Assembly (NCBI RefSeq): GCF_000003195.3
Contig: NC_012875.2
Location: 17,988,398 to 18,052,397, forward strand
Direction: 5' to 3'
Length of the DNA: 64,000 nucleotides
Source of the DNA: Sorghum bicolor
Lineage: Eukaryota; Streptophyta; Magnoliopsida; Poales; Poaceae
Both the position numbers and the translations under genes were made by a program. The notes below the pieces were generated by a model. That model did not search any database and was not told the origin of the DNA. It saw only the letters and a program-made list of their open reading frames with translations. Positions 32,204 through 44,143 of this stretch are shown here, piece after piece (the stretch's first letter is position 1; each line of letters opens with the position of its first letter).

Positions 32204-35200
32204 CTCCTCTCCTTCGCAGCTGCGACCTCCTCCTCTGGATCCACGGCCACCAACGACCCCGCCTCGCCTCCCCGCACCCCGCGCGCACGCTCAATCCCAT
32301 TCGATAAGCCCAGCTCGGCCGTTAGAGCTCTGGTGACCTCTCGGCTCGTGTGGTTCTCTCTCTCCTCTCTGCATTGGCCGTGATTCCAAGCACGTTAGCT
32401 TCACCTTGACCTCGCGTGTCTTTCCCTGCCCTCGGTTCGCGTTCTACCGCACGGAGCTGGCCAGGCCGCGGTGAGTAGCGCCGCTGCGTCCGCCATGCTC
32501 GACAGCGAGCTAGTTCCGGTGCGCAATAGGCAGTGCAATAGGTACGGTTAGATTCGTCTCGCAGTTAGGAAGCCGTAGGTTCCCTTGGACTTGCCGAAAA
32601 CCTCGCCGACGGCGAGATCCCGGCCGGTCCAAGGCCGCGGACACCCTTTGTGTCTGACGGGTGGGGTCAGCTGACCCACAGGTCCTGCCTGTCAGCGCCT
32701 CTAGGGAATAGGTTTAGGGTGCGCCTAGCGTTTTGAGTCTATTTTTGTTTATAAACGTTTTTAGAAAATGTTTAAAACGTATTTAATCCATATCTTGGTA
32801 TCTATAGCTCCAAAAACGATGAAATAAAAACTTAACATGTTCTATAATTCAAGATCTTCAACCTGGTACCCTTGCATGTCATGTTTGTTCAACTTTTCTA
32901 TGTAAATATATTTATTTCATTATGTTGCTGAAACTTAGAAAATGCATAGTAAATGGAATATAGCTCAGAAAAATGTAATTCTTGTTTTGCTGCTTTGCAT
33001 GGATATGTGGTTTCTGGAAAAAATATATATCCCAATATTTGCTGTATGAATTAATTTATGTTGATTTAAATGCTTGCATGGCAGTGGTTTGTGATTTTTA
33101 ATAAATAATTGGATCATGCCATTAATCTGAAAATTTTTGTGGACATTTCTTATGTCAAGAAGTAATTTATAAAAATATGAAATCTGATGTTTGACACTTT
33201 GTCACCGGTAGGTTATTTACACTTATTTAGGTTAACAAACTTGTGATTTTTGTGTGGGCGATGTTACCTACCCAAATGCTATGAAAATTTGGTGATAAAC
33301 TTTATAAATAACCAGTGACCTACTGTAATGTTTGTAGAATTTATTGAAGCACAGAAGTGTACGCTACTATTGTAGGCTTAATAATAATTAAATAAATAAA
33401 CCCTTGCTATGCATAAGTTGAATAGAATAAATGGTGTTTGGTGTATCTTTGAAGCACCATAGTAGCTTGTTGGTTAGTAATAGCTTGTAGAAGAGAATGC
33501 AATAGATGCTTTACTTTGGTTACGTGTTCTTGGATGATGTTGACTACCTTGTAGAAATAATTTCCTGTTGCATTCGTTAAAGCTCTTCTTCACTAAAGAT
33601 ATAGTCTGCACGTATCCATCTAAGCACTATGTCATGATCATCTTGACTTAACTTGCATAGCATTGCACCTCGGGCATCTTGCACTTCCACTCATGTGCAC
33701 ACATGCATAATAGAGGCTCGCAGGAGAACGAGGTGGAACCCGGGGAGTAGGAGGAGACACCGGAGCAGGAACTTTCGGGAGGACCAGAGCCGGAAGGAGA
33801 TCTGCAGGAGTGCCCGGACCATAGGCCTAGCACCTTCGAGAGAGACAAGCCCCGCAGCATTCTAAGTCTCCCTATTCTCGCTGACTTAATTTGTTAATAT
33901 CATGATTGTTTTACTATGCTGCATTAAGTGATAGGAGTTGCTGCACACCGTTGATGCATATTTACTCCTTGATTTCACCACCTGTTTATCTACCTTGTCC
34001 CAAGTAGATAGGCTCAGAGTCTATGCTTAGTTGGCTTAGCATGGTAGAAGTCGGGTGATTTCCTGTCACTTGTGAGATATAGGTGGATACTGAATGTCTA
34101 GCTTGATGCTGTGGGATGAAATAACCAAATGTGGGAAAGAAACTAAGACCAGGCAGGGTCTTATGGTGGTGTTGACCGTAGTGCCCCTGCTTGTGTCGAT
34201 TAAGGACCGATCGTTGACGGCCCTCTTGTCATGTGGAACGCATGCCCCACACTTAGCTGGAAGGATAAGTCATTCCGACCGTGAGTCGAGCCACCATGCG
34301 CTGTATTGGTGATGGTTGAGGAGAACGACGAGGGCACGACACGCGACCTTGGTATGCCTGGGATACCTCGGTCGTTGGAACGGTCCTCGGGTACTGGCGG
34401 TGCCTGCTAAACATGCAAATTGGTCCTGGATAGTGTAATACGGTGATCTGTAGCTCACTTGATCAGTGAGTGGTTTGTGTCAGGAATAAATCGCCAGCTG
34501 GTCAGAAATCGATTCGAATCGCCATCGCTCCTGGATAGTGAGCACTTGACATGAGCCCTATCCTCATAGTAAGGACTATGAAACACTTGGGTTATGATAA
34601 ATGATGATTTGTAAATGCTATGATAGGGTACTATCATACCACAACAATTGTTTGCAATAGTACAGGTGCTAATCTAGATGGTAGGCAATAATACCTAACT
34701 TGAGCGAAATAAAAGAAAAAGGGTGTTAGGATATATTCCTAGATGGTTAATGCTTCATGATCCTTGAAGAGTCTATTATTTTGATTTACGACAGGTAAGT
34801 CTAGCTGAGTACCTTCTCGTACTCAGGGTTCCATTCCCATGTTGTTTTGCAGATGGGCAGATGTACTATGGGTATTGCATTCACTGCTTGTACCCAGAAA
34901 TGGGTGATGACTAGACCAAGGGCAATGGTCACTCTACCTCTTCTTTTGCTGTTGTGGGAATGACCAGACTATGGCACTGTATCAGACTAAAAGTGTGTGT
35001 GTGTTATTTCAAAATTGAGATGCTTCCGCTACTCTTGAACTTGGTTTGTAATAATTAAGTTTGAACTCCGATGTAATTTCTAAATTTTGTGAACTGGATG
35101 TATTTGTGGATGGCGATCGCTAAACTTATTACGATCTTGGCTGTATGTGCGAAATGTGGTTTGAAATCCTTCGAGATTTCACGGACTACCGGGATTATAT

Positions 35201-35279
35201 GGGCCTAAACTTGTTGGTTTGACTGTGCAAATAGTCAGTATTATGCTTAATCTCTTATAATTTGGACGGTTCTGTTACA
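32204..35279 (+). repeat. Tek-F: 3' portion of a Tekay-type LTR
   Basis: The stretch aligns with about the last 3.1 kb of the Tek-B1 LTR at moderate divergence and ends exactly at the LTR terminus TGTTACA. The first 0.86 kb is missing where Tek-G abuts. It keeps the GTAAGT-hairpin-TTGCAG module (34796-34852) and the small ORF with one stop. Its right flank is the interior of Cop-1, so this was the right end of an element inserted in Cop-1. Confidence 0.87.
33703..33897 (+). pseudogene. Small acidic LTR ORF in Tek-F, one stop
   Basis: The 65-codon frame starts ATG at 33703 with M-H-N-R-G and ends TAA at 33895-33897; a TAG interrupts it near 33748. The second half keeps ECPDHRPSTFE and KPRSILSL despite many third-position changes from Tek-B1. 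Confidence 0.5.
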
Positions 35280-35440
35280 TCTTTAGCCGGAGGGGTGAAC
35301 CCTTCGGTCGTGGCTTTTAGGCACTTAACATCACAAGCTTCAAGGTATGACTCCATCCGTATTTTCCAATATGAAAAGTCATCATCATCGTACATGGGTG
35401 GCGGTCCATCCCCGTAGACATCTTTCTCTAGGAGGTGAAG
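35280..35440 (-). pseudogene. Cop-1 gag N-terminal fragment
   Basis: On the - strand the frame reads a Gly/Pro-rich start, then YDDDDFSYWKIRMESYL and EACDVKC, the typical N-terminus of copia Gag. Only about 50 codons remain before the Tek-F junction. The Gag would form the particle of the copia element. Confidence 0.75.
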
Positions 35441-35459
35441 CCTAAATAATGAGCACTAG

Positions 35460-35471
35460 GCTCTGATACCA
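35460..35471 (-). promoter_or_regulatory. Primer binding site of Cop-1
   Basis: TGGTATCAGAGC on the - strand, two bases from the LTR end, is the standard PBS for initiator tRNA-Met. Confidence 0.92.
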
Positions 35472-35473
35472 AT

Positions 35474-37020
35474 TGAAAGGATCAAGATGCCTAAGAGGGG
35501 GTGAATTTGGCTTCTCTAAAAATTTAAGCAACCTATAAGCTTCAATTCAACACCTTGTGCCCAGGTGTGTTCTAGGGAGCTACTGGATAAAAGTTTTACA
35601 ACCTAGTTCCAATCCTAGTCTAACATGGCAATTTTAGGAATGTAAATGCTCAAAGTAAATGCTAGAATGTAGAGGATGAGAGCAAGAAGAACGCGATGAT
35701 GTTTTACTGAGGTATCGGAGAGTTGCCAGTCTCCACTAGTCCTCGTTGTAGCACCTGCGCAAGGGCCTTACTCCCCCTTGGTCCGCTCAAGGACCAAGTG
35801 CTCTATATAGGTTGATTCTTCGACACTCTGTCGTGGTGAATCGCCCAAAACCGCTCACAAGCTTGACACGATCCACCCACAAGAACTCCGGGCGGTCTTC
35901 GTGCCTCCAATCACCACCGAATCGTCTAGGTGATGGCAATCACCAAGAGTAACAAGCAAAGAACTCTAACCTGACCCAAACAAGGCTCTAGAGAGTGGCG
36001 GATGCACACGTGAACTCTTGGAACTCAACTAGAGAAGGGTTCACTCATGAAATCACTCAATTCTGAATCCTCTCTAGGCTCTTGCTTCTCTCTTACACCA
36101 CAAGGTGTTACCCAGCTGATCAAATGGGCAAGAGACCTCCCATGGATGAGGTGAAGGAGTATAAATACTCCCCATCAAGTCCAAGGGTCGGCCACCTGAA
36201 TTTCTCAGAAAATAGGAGCACCGGACATTCTCAATGTTGCACCATATGTGCTCTGTAGAGCGTCCGATGCTCCATCAATGGCTGACCATACTTGCTCTAC
36301 AACACACCGGACGCACCCACAGTGGGTCTGGTGACTCACTTGGATCGCGTCTAGGGCAAACTTCAACCCTGTCTAGGTACGGGACCGGATGCAACCTAGT
36401 GGGTCCGATGCGTGCGTCTGATGCTCGGTCAAACTGCAGACCTCCCTAGGTAAAAGACCGGACGCACCCCGGTGAGTTCAGTGTGTGCGCCCGGTGCCTA
36501 ACCCTAGGCACCCAGACACACTGACCCAAGTCAGCACCACCAGACGCGCTCACTAAGCGTCTGGTGCTAGCGTTCGATGCCTGTTTCAGCATAAAATCTT
36601 CGTCGAAACATGATCTTCCAAAATGAAGTTTGTTCCTCTTGATCTAAGGACTTTCTCAGAGCTACCTAGTGCTAGATTTACCAAGTGTGCACCACACCTA
36701 TACCAAAAGCCTTGCCTAGGTCAAGCTACCCGCTCAATGCCCCATAATAGTATGGTCAAAGGAAAACCAAAGTCCTAAACTACTCTAGGTGCCCTTCTTC
36801 ACCATATGGCACCTAGACCTAGTCTAGTTTCGATGATGTCTAACCATCCTTTGAGAACTGAAATGATTTCCACCATTAAGTTGGCATAAACAATCTAGTC
36901 CATCGATCACCATTACCATGACCTAACATAAATGACTTTGCCTCTACAAAACACACGTTACTCTTAGTAATCAACATTGTCATTAATCACCGAATCTCAT
37001 TAGGGGCCTAGATGCTTTCA
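35474..37020 (-). repeat. Cop-1 5' LTR
   Basis: The 1547-bp LTR starts TGAAAG and ends CTTTCA on the - strand, a 6-bp terminal inverted repeat. It contains several imperfect CCGGACGCACC-like repeats near 36230-36550. No second LTR is visible. Confidence 0.88.
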
Positions 37021-37129
37021 CTTTGGTTTTCCACCATCACTTGCATTAATTCAGCCAGATTAGGTGGTGGGGAGGAGGGGGTGGATCTATGTTCCCACGG
37101 TTTCCTCCACCGCAAGTGCCATGAGACAT
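37021..37129 (-). pseudogene. Tek-B2 gag N-terminal fragment
   Basis: The ATG at 37129 directly follows TCTTTACAG. The first codons (MSHGTCGG, then a Pro run) are homologous to the gag start of Tek-C. A one-base change of frame occurs after the Pro run, and the homology to MMVENQ continues up to the Cop-1 boundary. Confidence 0.7.
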
Positions 37130-37505
37130 CTGTAAAGACATAATCAGTAAGTATTGATGACGACAAGATTTGTCACAGAAGAACTCATAATCAAGCCTGA
37201 AAGTATTCGAGAGGAATAACTTTACAGAAAATAAGGCACAATAATTCAATTCCACATAACAACATCACCAATCATAGCACATGATATAGATAGTCTGCCA
37301 AACACACAAGCAAAGAGGATAACGATAACGGTCGTTCGAACATAACATGCCATTACAACAACTGGTCTAAGTAGTTATTACAACACCACAACATGGATAC
37401 AGGAACTAAAACCAAGGTTCAGGATTACATCATGATTACATGGGCAAGTCTTGTCACCGATCGAACATAAAAGATCCTCCCAAAGCAACTACTGAACTCT
37501 ACTCA
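37130..37505 (-). other. Tek-B2 spacer between extra ORF and gag
   Basis: The stretch is non-coding and homologous to 56961-57322 of Tek-C. On the - strand it ends in a pyrimidine-rich TCTTTACAG before the gag ATG. Confidence 0.6.
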
Positions 37506-38591
37506 CTACACTATAGGCTCGTCATCTGAGTCAGCGTGAAAGATTGCCTCTCCATCCTCATTGCTAACTGGCTCAAGCTCCTCATGCTCCACATACTCAT
37601 GTAGAGGGGGTGCAGCCGTGGCCAACTCATCTACCTCCATACGATCATCACCAACCACGATCACCTAAGGACCCACATTCGGATAAGCTGGTGTAGGGCG
37701 AGGAATTGGGTAAAACAAGTTGTTGAAACGGTGTATCTTCACAAGACCAGCCTCAGTCTGATCCTAAAGATAGTTCTCACGCTCAGCCAAATGGACACGG
37801 TGCACTCCCCATACCTGATGCCTATTCTCCATCACACGTAGAGTAGTATCTCCCTCGCGAGTGACCTGCACTAAGTGCCACTGCAAGGCACCCTTCTCCC
37901 GAGACAACTGACTCATCTAATCTTGCTTATGATCCCTTTCATGAGTGGCCTTCACCCACTACTGCCTACGATACTCTACGATGTCCTCCTAGTCATCATG
38001 GTCCTTTTGGGCCTACCCCAGGAGTCTAGCTTGTTTGCAAAACATGCGAGCATGCTTTTCAGCCTTCTATGGCATCTCCTAGTCGGGATAAATAGCCCTC
38101 AGCACCTGCACATAGGTGTCCTCTCGCTGACTAAATAGCTTGAGCACTGCCATCATCGCACTCATTGTAGGATTGGAGCTCTTAGCTCGCTCTCCACGAC
38201 CTCGGACCAACACACAACCTTCAGCTTGCTTCCACTCCACCGTTGCTGGGTCAGCATGGGGAATAGAGGCCACTAGCCCTCCTGTCAGCTCATCACCAAA
38301 CCTCTAACAGATATTGAGCAGAATGGCATGGACCGCAACCTGAGCCGCTTCCCAAGGATTCTGCCCATCAGCATTGCAGTTCCAACCTGACCATACGGGC
38401 TTGTCCTCATGTGGAGGAACAACTCCACGCACAGCGAACCACCACAAGCCTCCCTGCATATCCATCTCCCACCAAGAGTACCAAGGTGGCTCCGAGTACC
38501 CCACTGACTGCAGCACCCTCCACAGCAGGGTAGGAGTACTAAACTCGCTCAAAAAGGTGTCACTAGGGAGAGGTGAAGCGGGCGCGTCCAT
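37506..38591 (-). pseudogene. Tek-B2 extra ORF, without H3-like tail
   Basis: The ATG at 38591 follows TCCTTCTGCCAG. The N-terminus is MDAPASPLPSDTFLSEF, so the region homologous to Tek-B1 starts at the FLSEF block and no histone-like tail is present. TPTLLWRVLQSVGY, the Trp-rich middle and a coiled-coil and acidic C-terminus (ending near 37508) are recognisable. Several stops break it, for example after AILLNIC near 38304 and near 38079. Function unknown; the conserved position suggests a real protein in the ancestor. Confidence 0.75.
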
Positions 38592-39380
38592 CTGGCAGAA
38601 GGAACAATTATGGGTGAGAGGAGATTATATAAGAGATGCCTGTTAATGAAAAGGGACAACATTTGTAAGAGAAGGAGTAGATGGAATATATGTATGAATG
38701 CGAAAGGATGCATGCACATTCCGTATGTCCTCACAAACTTAGAAAATTATCATTCTAACGGATATACGGTGGCATACATCGTCTCTCGATATGTTAACTA
38801 ACAATTTACACGCGCGATGTTAGAGTACCTACACAAAACTTTATTGCAGCCCAAACAGTTCCCAATATATCACTCAAGAAAGCAGTAAAATAAGTGCACA
38901 CTAATTACACATACCCCAGCATGTGCAAACAATGACACCATATCTACCCAAAAATTTATTGCTCCCTAATTAAGTTTCCTTCATAGTTCCATGGTTAAAA
39001 CATGCAACCACTCCAGAAACCACCACGAACACTCCCCTAGACTGCCGTTTGGACGATCATACTCTCATAGTTCATACTTACCTGAGCATAGGTGCGATGT
39101 TGCATAATTAAAATCTAGCGACATATATGGCTAATTCATATATGAAGGCTACCTCTGCTATTTGACCACAGGGTAGCATAGTGTGGTCGTCACACATCCA
39201 TACTGAGCAATGCCATAGATGCATAAATAAAAATCCCAAGTCAGTACTTAAATAGCCACCTAAAGTCCTTATATGGGCAAGGAGGATTTCACCACTAGCA
39301 CACTTTAGGTGTAATTTTCACAAATTATTTTTAAAAATTCTTTTATTTTAAATACACAAATGAAGTATAGTGCTAAACCT
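38592..39380 (-). other. Tek-B2 leader
   Basis: About 0.8 kb of non-coding leader homologous to the Tek-C leader (58406-59210). I see only short open frames and no further motif. Confidence 0.65.
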
Positions 39381-39394
39381 GCTCCGATGCCAGC
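39381..39394 (-). promoter_or_regulatory. Primer binding site of Tek-B2
   Basis: GCTGGCATCGGAGC on the - strand is identical to the PBS of Tek-B1 and adjoins the LTR end. Confidence 0.85.
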
Positions 39395-40455
39395 TATCAT
39401 AGAACCGACCAAATTATAAGAGTTCAAGTGTAGAAATGATCGCTAGAGGAATCAAGTTTCCAAACTTGAGCCCATATAATCCCGGTAGTCAACTAAAATC
39501 TCGAAGGATTTCAAAACAACTGAGCAACATACCAAGATCATAATTAGTTCAGCATAATACATTGATTGTTACAACATTTCATACAAGGTCGACGAAGCGA
39601 CACACATCGGAGTTTACTTGAGTTATTACAAACCAAGTTCAAAGTAGCAGAAGCAACATAGTTTTGAAACCAACATCACAAGTTCATTGTTATTGTCAGA
39701 GTCTCATCACATCCACCAAAAGATAGTCAGGTATGACAATTAGAGAACCGCGCCCAACGGTTAGTCCTGATCCCAGCGGGATGAAGACAGGTCTTGCAGA
39801 AACCATCATAGATATCATCTGCAATTTGTGGGAATAAACCCTGAGTATGAGGTTGTACTCAGCTAGACTTACCCGATCAACCAAAATAAGGACACCAAGG
39901 ATCATGCAAGGCTACTAAAAGAGTGGAGCTAGCTTGACTCATTTTGCATAAAAAGCTTAAGTTGGATAACAAAACCTTTCTTATTAGCATCAAGTTAATT
40001 ATCATTAACCTACCCCTACATTAGCACATGTACTATAGCACTCACTTGATTACTCATTAAAAAAATAATAACCAGCTGGAGGGTTATTCATAGCACTCAC
40101 CCATGCTAGAGGGTTAATCATCATCATCAGAACCATTAACATTAGTGAATGCTACGTTTGCCGCTGCTCTATCAAGTTCTCACCATCCGGGAGAGACGGC
40201 GATTCAAATCAATTCCTATCCAGTTGGAGGGTTATTCATAGCACTCACCCATGCTTCCCCCGTCAGAGAGCAAGCGGGTCAACTTTGGTACGACTCAGGA
40301 ATTGCGGCTCCGATCAGCACCGCACTCCCAGGGCTGCCACTTTGTTAGGACGATCAGGACTTTTAAATCACCTGCCCTTGGTCTTACGCCAATGGCCTCG
40401 CGCACACCGCACTTCCTCTGGTAGTGCACACTTTATACTTGCCGGTCTTCCGGCC
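39395..40455 (-). repeat. Tek-B2 5' LTR, 3' part
   Basis: The stretch is homologous to the last 1.06 kb of the Tek-C LTR. Its terminus reads TATCATAG on the + strand where Tek-C has TGTCACGG, three transition changes. The hairpin module is at 39841-39862. Two short AT/GC segments near 40080-40140 repeat the phrase found at 40218-40250. Tat-D interrupts it after CGGCC at 40455; the rest is outside the window. Confidence 0.8.
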
Positions 40456-40567
40456 TGTTGATGCAAAAGTGGATCTGCAAACATAAAGGACTAACACCTG
40501 ATCAGATATCCTAGACGTGCGAGTCGATTTGACCTGTTAATAGACAAGGATGATAACTCAAGCATTT
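40456..40567 (-). repeat. Tat-D left LTR, recognisable edge
   Basis: Starts TGTTGATGCAAAAGTGGATC and matches 63957-64000. How far the LTR extends to the right is not resolved, because a fragment of another element appears to follow. Confidence 0.6.
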
Positions 40568-40962
40568 AGGTCCCAACAACAGCGATGCGCCTGGAAGTGA
40601 TGAGGACATCCCAACCATGCATGATCTCTCATGTCAATCATCCACCATCCAACCTAAAAGATACAATTCAAGGGCCACTTACAAAATGTCATACCAAGAA
40701 ACTACAAGAGGAGGTGAATTCATTCCCAATTGATTTCAATTTTAATACTTCTGAGAATGTTATACTACCTAAGTATTCTATATTTATTATAATTAGGAAT
40801 ACATATGAAGAAAAGGATGAAACGGACCATGAGGATCGACACAATAAGGAGGAATCGAACCAGCATGTTTGGACGCCCGATCAGATCAGTGCTGATGGTT
40901 CAGACGTCCAAACCAACCAGTCTAAAGAACATGTCATAACTTTCAATTTCCGAAAGCTATGA
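40568..40962 (+). pseudogene. C-terminal tail of a gypsy integrase
   Basis: A + strand frame reads GPLTKCHTKKLQEEVNSF, the degenerate form of the TRARAKKL tail found at the end of chromovirus-like pol proteins without chromodomain, followed by a Glu/Asp/His-rich end. A frame shift near 40650 separates it from an upstream DEDIP acidic stretch. It is opposite in strand to Tat-D, so it belongs to another, unnamed element. Confidence 0.55.
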
Positions 40963-41892
40963 AGGTGAATGAGGACATTTTGGAAAGCCTAAGAAGTCTA
41001 ATTTTCAATGCAAGAAGTTCCATAAATTTTGGATATATTATGCTCGAGATATGGTCAGTTTGGTGAAGACTGCTTTAGAAGTCCAAGTCTGTCACGTCAG
41101 GAAATTGGTACAAATATTTGATCAAAACTGTACCTATCCACAACGTGCCATGGTGCATGGCATATATGGTTGGAAAGACCATCAAGCTAACTTTCCAACG
41201 CATCCAACGGTGCATCATTTGGACTTCTCAAGATGGAGTTATTACCAAAATACTGACAGCTGTTCCACAAGACCAACAACCTCATGTTTCGACTTCAGAA
41301 GCCATTTTGTGGAGGTCTTTTCACATTCTTAGTCTTTTCATTTCTATTTCGAGTTTACACCTATCTAGCAGGGCTGTTGCTGGTATAAATATACTCTAAG
41401 ACTCATTGCAAATGATGATTTTGATAATTAGAATACAGACCACTTTGTTTAGCTGTGTGCTAACAAAACTAGACAGAGATTTTCTACCCCTTTGCTCTTG
41501 TGTTTTCCTTTGTGGAGATTACAGAAGTGGCCGCGTCATAGGCACCCAATCCGTGCTCCTGATCTTTGTGTTCAGGTTGCATAGGTTGGTTCTTTGAGAG
41601 TGTAATTGGACGAATCCTTGGTTCGGGCTGCCGTAGAGAGACGATGGTTGGCTCCTTGTGTGTGTCGTCAGGTTGCACTAGTTATCGCTGCTTGCACCAA
41701 GTTATCCGCCATTATTCGCAAGTTATCAAGATCAAGATCCTACATGGTGAAGATGGGGACAACAACCTCATTAGGAAGTCACGGCCAAGAGGTACTTACA
41801 CAGAGCTCAAGGATCATCGAGGTTTGCAGCTCGCCGAACTGATGAGAACTCGTAAAAAGAAAATGTGCAAATTAATGAAGTCGTCGAAATAA
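40963..41892 (+). repeat. Probable 3' UTR and LTR of the unnamed + strand gypsy element
   Basis: Follows the pol tail. A TATAAATA box at 41394-41401 lies in a promoter-like context. Neither LTR edge could be located, and no second copy is in the window, so the call is positional. Confidence 0.4.
41394..41401 (+). promoter_or_regulatory. Candidate TATA box
   Basis: TATAAATA in GC-flanked context in the presumed LTR after the + strand pol tail. Confidence 0.4.
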
Positions 41893-42016
41893 GTTGATGC
41901 AAAAGTAGAAGTAAACTTGGATTTGATATTGATTGATTGTCTCTTTTCATTGTCCCTCGAACTATATTTATACCCTAGTCTACAGAATTACAACCTAATA
42001 CGACTAGGATCCGATT

Positions 42017-44143
42017 CTAAGACAAAACTGGACTCTTACAATAGGCATATGCTTCCGACGTCAAAACCTTGTTTTTTCCCTTACCATCCAACATATTTGT
42101 TGGGAAAGGATGTTGACCGATCTTCATCGGCTTCTGAGCTTTAGAATTATCGAACTTGATTCTCCCAGATTCTATAGCCGATTGCAGCTGTTGCCTGAAA
42201 ACTTTGCACTCATTTGTGCTGTGAGATGTTGCATTGTGCCACTTGTAGTACTTCATCTTCTTTAATTCTTCAGCCGATGGAATCACATGATTGGGTGACA
42301 ACTTGATTTGCCCTTCTTGAAGTACAAAGTCAAATATTCTATCAGCCTTGGTGATGTCAAATGCAAATTTTTCTGGCTCTTTATGCCCAAATGGCAAGAC
42401 ATCGGCTTCTTATTTTTCACCCACTCTGCCAAGCCGATGACTGGTTCCTCATCAGAATCTGAGCTTGCTGCCTCATCAACAAATGACACCTTTTTATTCC
42501 ATGCCCTTTTGGGTTCAAAAGGCTTAATGTCTTGGTTTGAAATCCTCTGCACCAAATGACTCAGACTCTCAAAATCTTGAGAAGCATGCTTGTCTCTGAT
42601 ATGTGGCAACAATCCCTGAAAAGCCAAATCGGCTAGCTGCCGATCATCTAGAATCAGACTGTAGCACTTATTCTTAACCTCTCGCAATCTCTGCACAAAG
42701 CTTTCAGCCGATTCATCATTGCGTTGCTTCAACCTAACCAAATCGGTAATCTTCTTTTCATGAACTCCTGAAAAGAAGTATTTGTGGAACTTCTTCTCTA
42801 GATCGGCCCAAGTGATCACTGAGTTGGGAGGTAACGAAATAATCCAAGTAAAAGCCAATCCAGATAAAGATGACGAAAACAGACAAACCCTTAACTCATC
42901 TCTGTTAGCAACTTCCCCACATTGGATGATGAACCTATTGACATGCTCCATAGTTGATGTATCATCCTGTCCAGAAAACATAGTGAAATCTAGTACCTTG
43001 TACCGATTTGGAAGTAGAATTAAATCATATGTAGGAGGATACTGTGTCCGATAAAAGTAAGTGTTGACTTTGGGCTTTATCCCAAATTGGTCTCTCATTA
43101 CTTCAGCTATCTTATCGGCCCAATATGCATCGGCATCTTGCCGATGAGGCGGTTGTGGATCTGGCACCTGCTGATATGTTTCCACGTGTCTCTGAGGTGC
43201 ACGATCTGCATGGAACATTGGGTTAATCATCTGACCACCAATCTGTTGACCAAGATTCATCGGCTGGTTGACCAACCCTTGATTCTGAAACCCAGGTTGG
43301 ATTTGGCCTTGTTGAAACCCTGCAGCCTGATGATTCTGCTGAGGCATCTGTGGAAAGACTAACTGTCCTGTCCATCCACTGTTAGCATTCATCGGCATAA
43401 GCCCTGCCGATGACTGATAATTGGGCATCATCATTGAATTGACATACCCTGGCTGTGTCATAAACCTCTGCTGTGTCGGCATTGAATCTGCCGATGCGTT
43501 AGGCATTTGGAACGTTGGAGCTTGAGAATTCCCAGTATAAGGTCTTGCAGTAGTAGTTGCAGTGTACTGGGGACTCTAATTCATCGGCGGATTTGGAGGT
43601 GCCGATGCCACAGGAGCCTTGCCTGTCATATCAGCCACTTGAGACGTTCCAGGAGCTTTTACCATCATCTCTGGGGGCATACCAAAACCCCACCAGTTGG
43701 GAGGAACAGATCCCGACATTGCCGATGCCAATAGATCTGTAGCAAGCTTGATTGATTCGTCTGATGTTGATGGATTGGTCGTCATTGGCATAGATTGCGC
43801 ATTAGTGATCCCTAATGTGCTTGGAGGAGAAGTAACTTCTGTACCCGCAACGGCTGTAGTAGCCGATGGAGCTATAACCAATGATGACCCTGGCTGATGA
43901 TAGGCAGGAACCATATAATTTGGTGGCAATTACCCTTCCTTGACAGTTCTAGCCACCGCATTGAAAACCGTGTTGGACAGTACACCAACTTGATTGATTA
44001 AAGCACGGTTAATAGCACTGTCAACCATGTCTTGAAGTTTACCAGGATTGGCTTCAAAAGTAATCTGCCGAGGTGCCGACAATGCTTCTTTTTGGATCAC
44101 TTCACCGCTCCTGTTGATACTGAAGGATTTCAAGCATTACTGC
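42017..44143 (-). pseudogene. Tat-D gag, main part
   Basis: On the - strand the frame runs from the Tek-C-type LTR junction at 44143 leftwards. It includes a Met/Gln/Pro-rich N-terminal region, the gag core (QFGIKPKVNTY, FTMFSGQDDTSTMEHVNRF, WADLEKKFHKYFFSG, VQRLREVKNKCYSL) and a zinc-finger-like stretch, KWHNATSHSTNEC, in which the expected first Cys is Tyr. Two stops (near 43928 and 43576) and a one-base shift near 42396 break it. Gag would form the particle. The frame ends near 42017 with no protease behind it. The part right of 42516 is copied again at 46352-47979. Confidence 0.82.

Larger units (their letters stand above)
35280..37020 (-). mobile_element. Cop-1: truncated Ty1/copia element, SIRE/Maximus-like
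   Basis: From right to left the - strand has a complete LTR, an initiator tRNA-Met PBS and the beginning of gag, then is cut at 35280 by Tek-F. The LTR starts TGAAAGCATCTAGGCCCC, a start I associate with grass SIRE/Maximus copia LTRs. It interrupts the gag of Tek-B2 at 37021. Confidence 0.82.
37021..40455 (-). mobile_element. Tek-B2: fragment of a Tekay-type element
   Basis: From right to left the - strand holds part of the 5' LTR, PBS, leader, extra ORF, spacer and the first codons of gag. Cop-1 cuts it on the left and Tat-D on the right. It is the relative of Tek-C, not of Tek-B1, in LTR sequence and in the extra ORF. Confidence 0.87.

Noticed and set aside
40585..40962. A host gene of 125 codons
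   Set aside because: The first part matches the degenerate C-terminal tail of a gypsy integrase, and a frame shift separates it from an acidic stretch typical of the same pol end.
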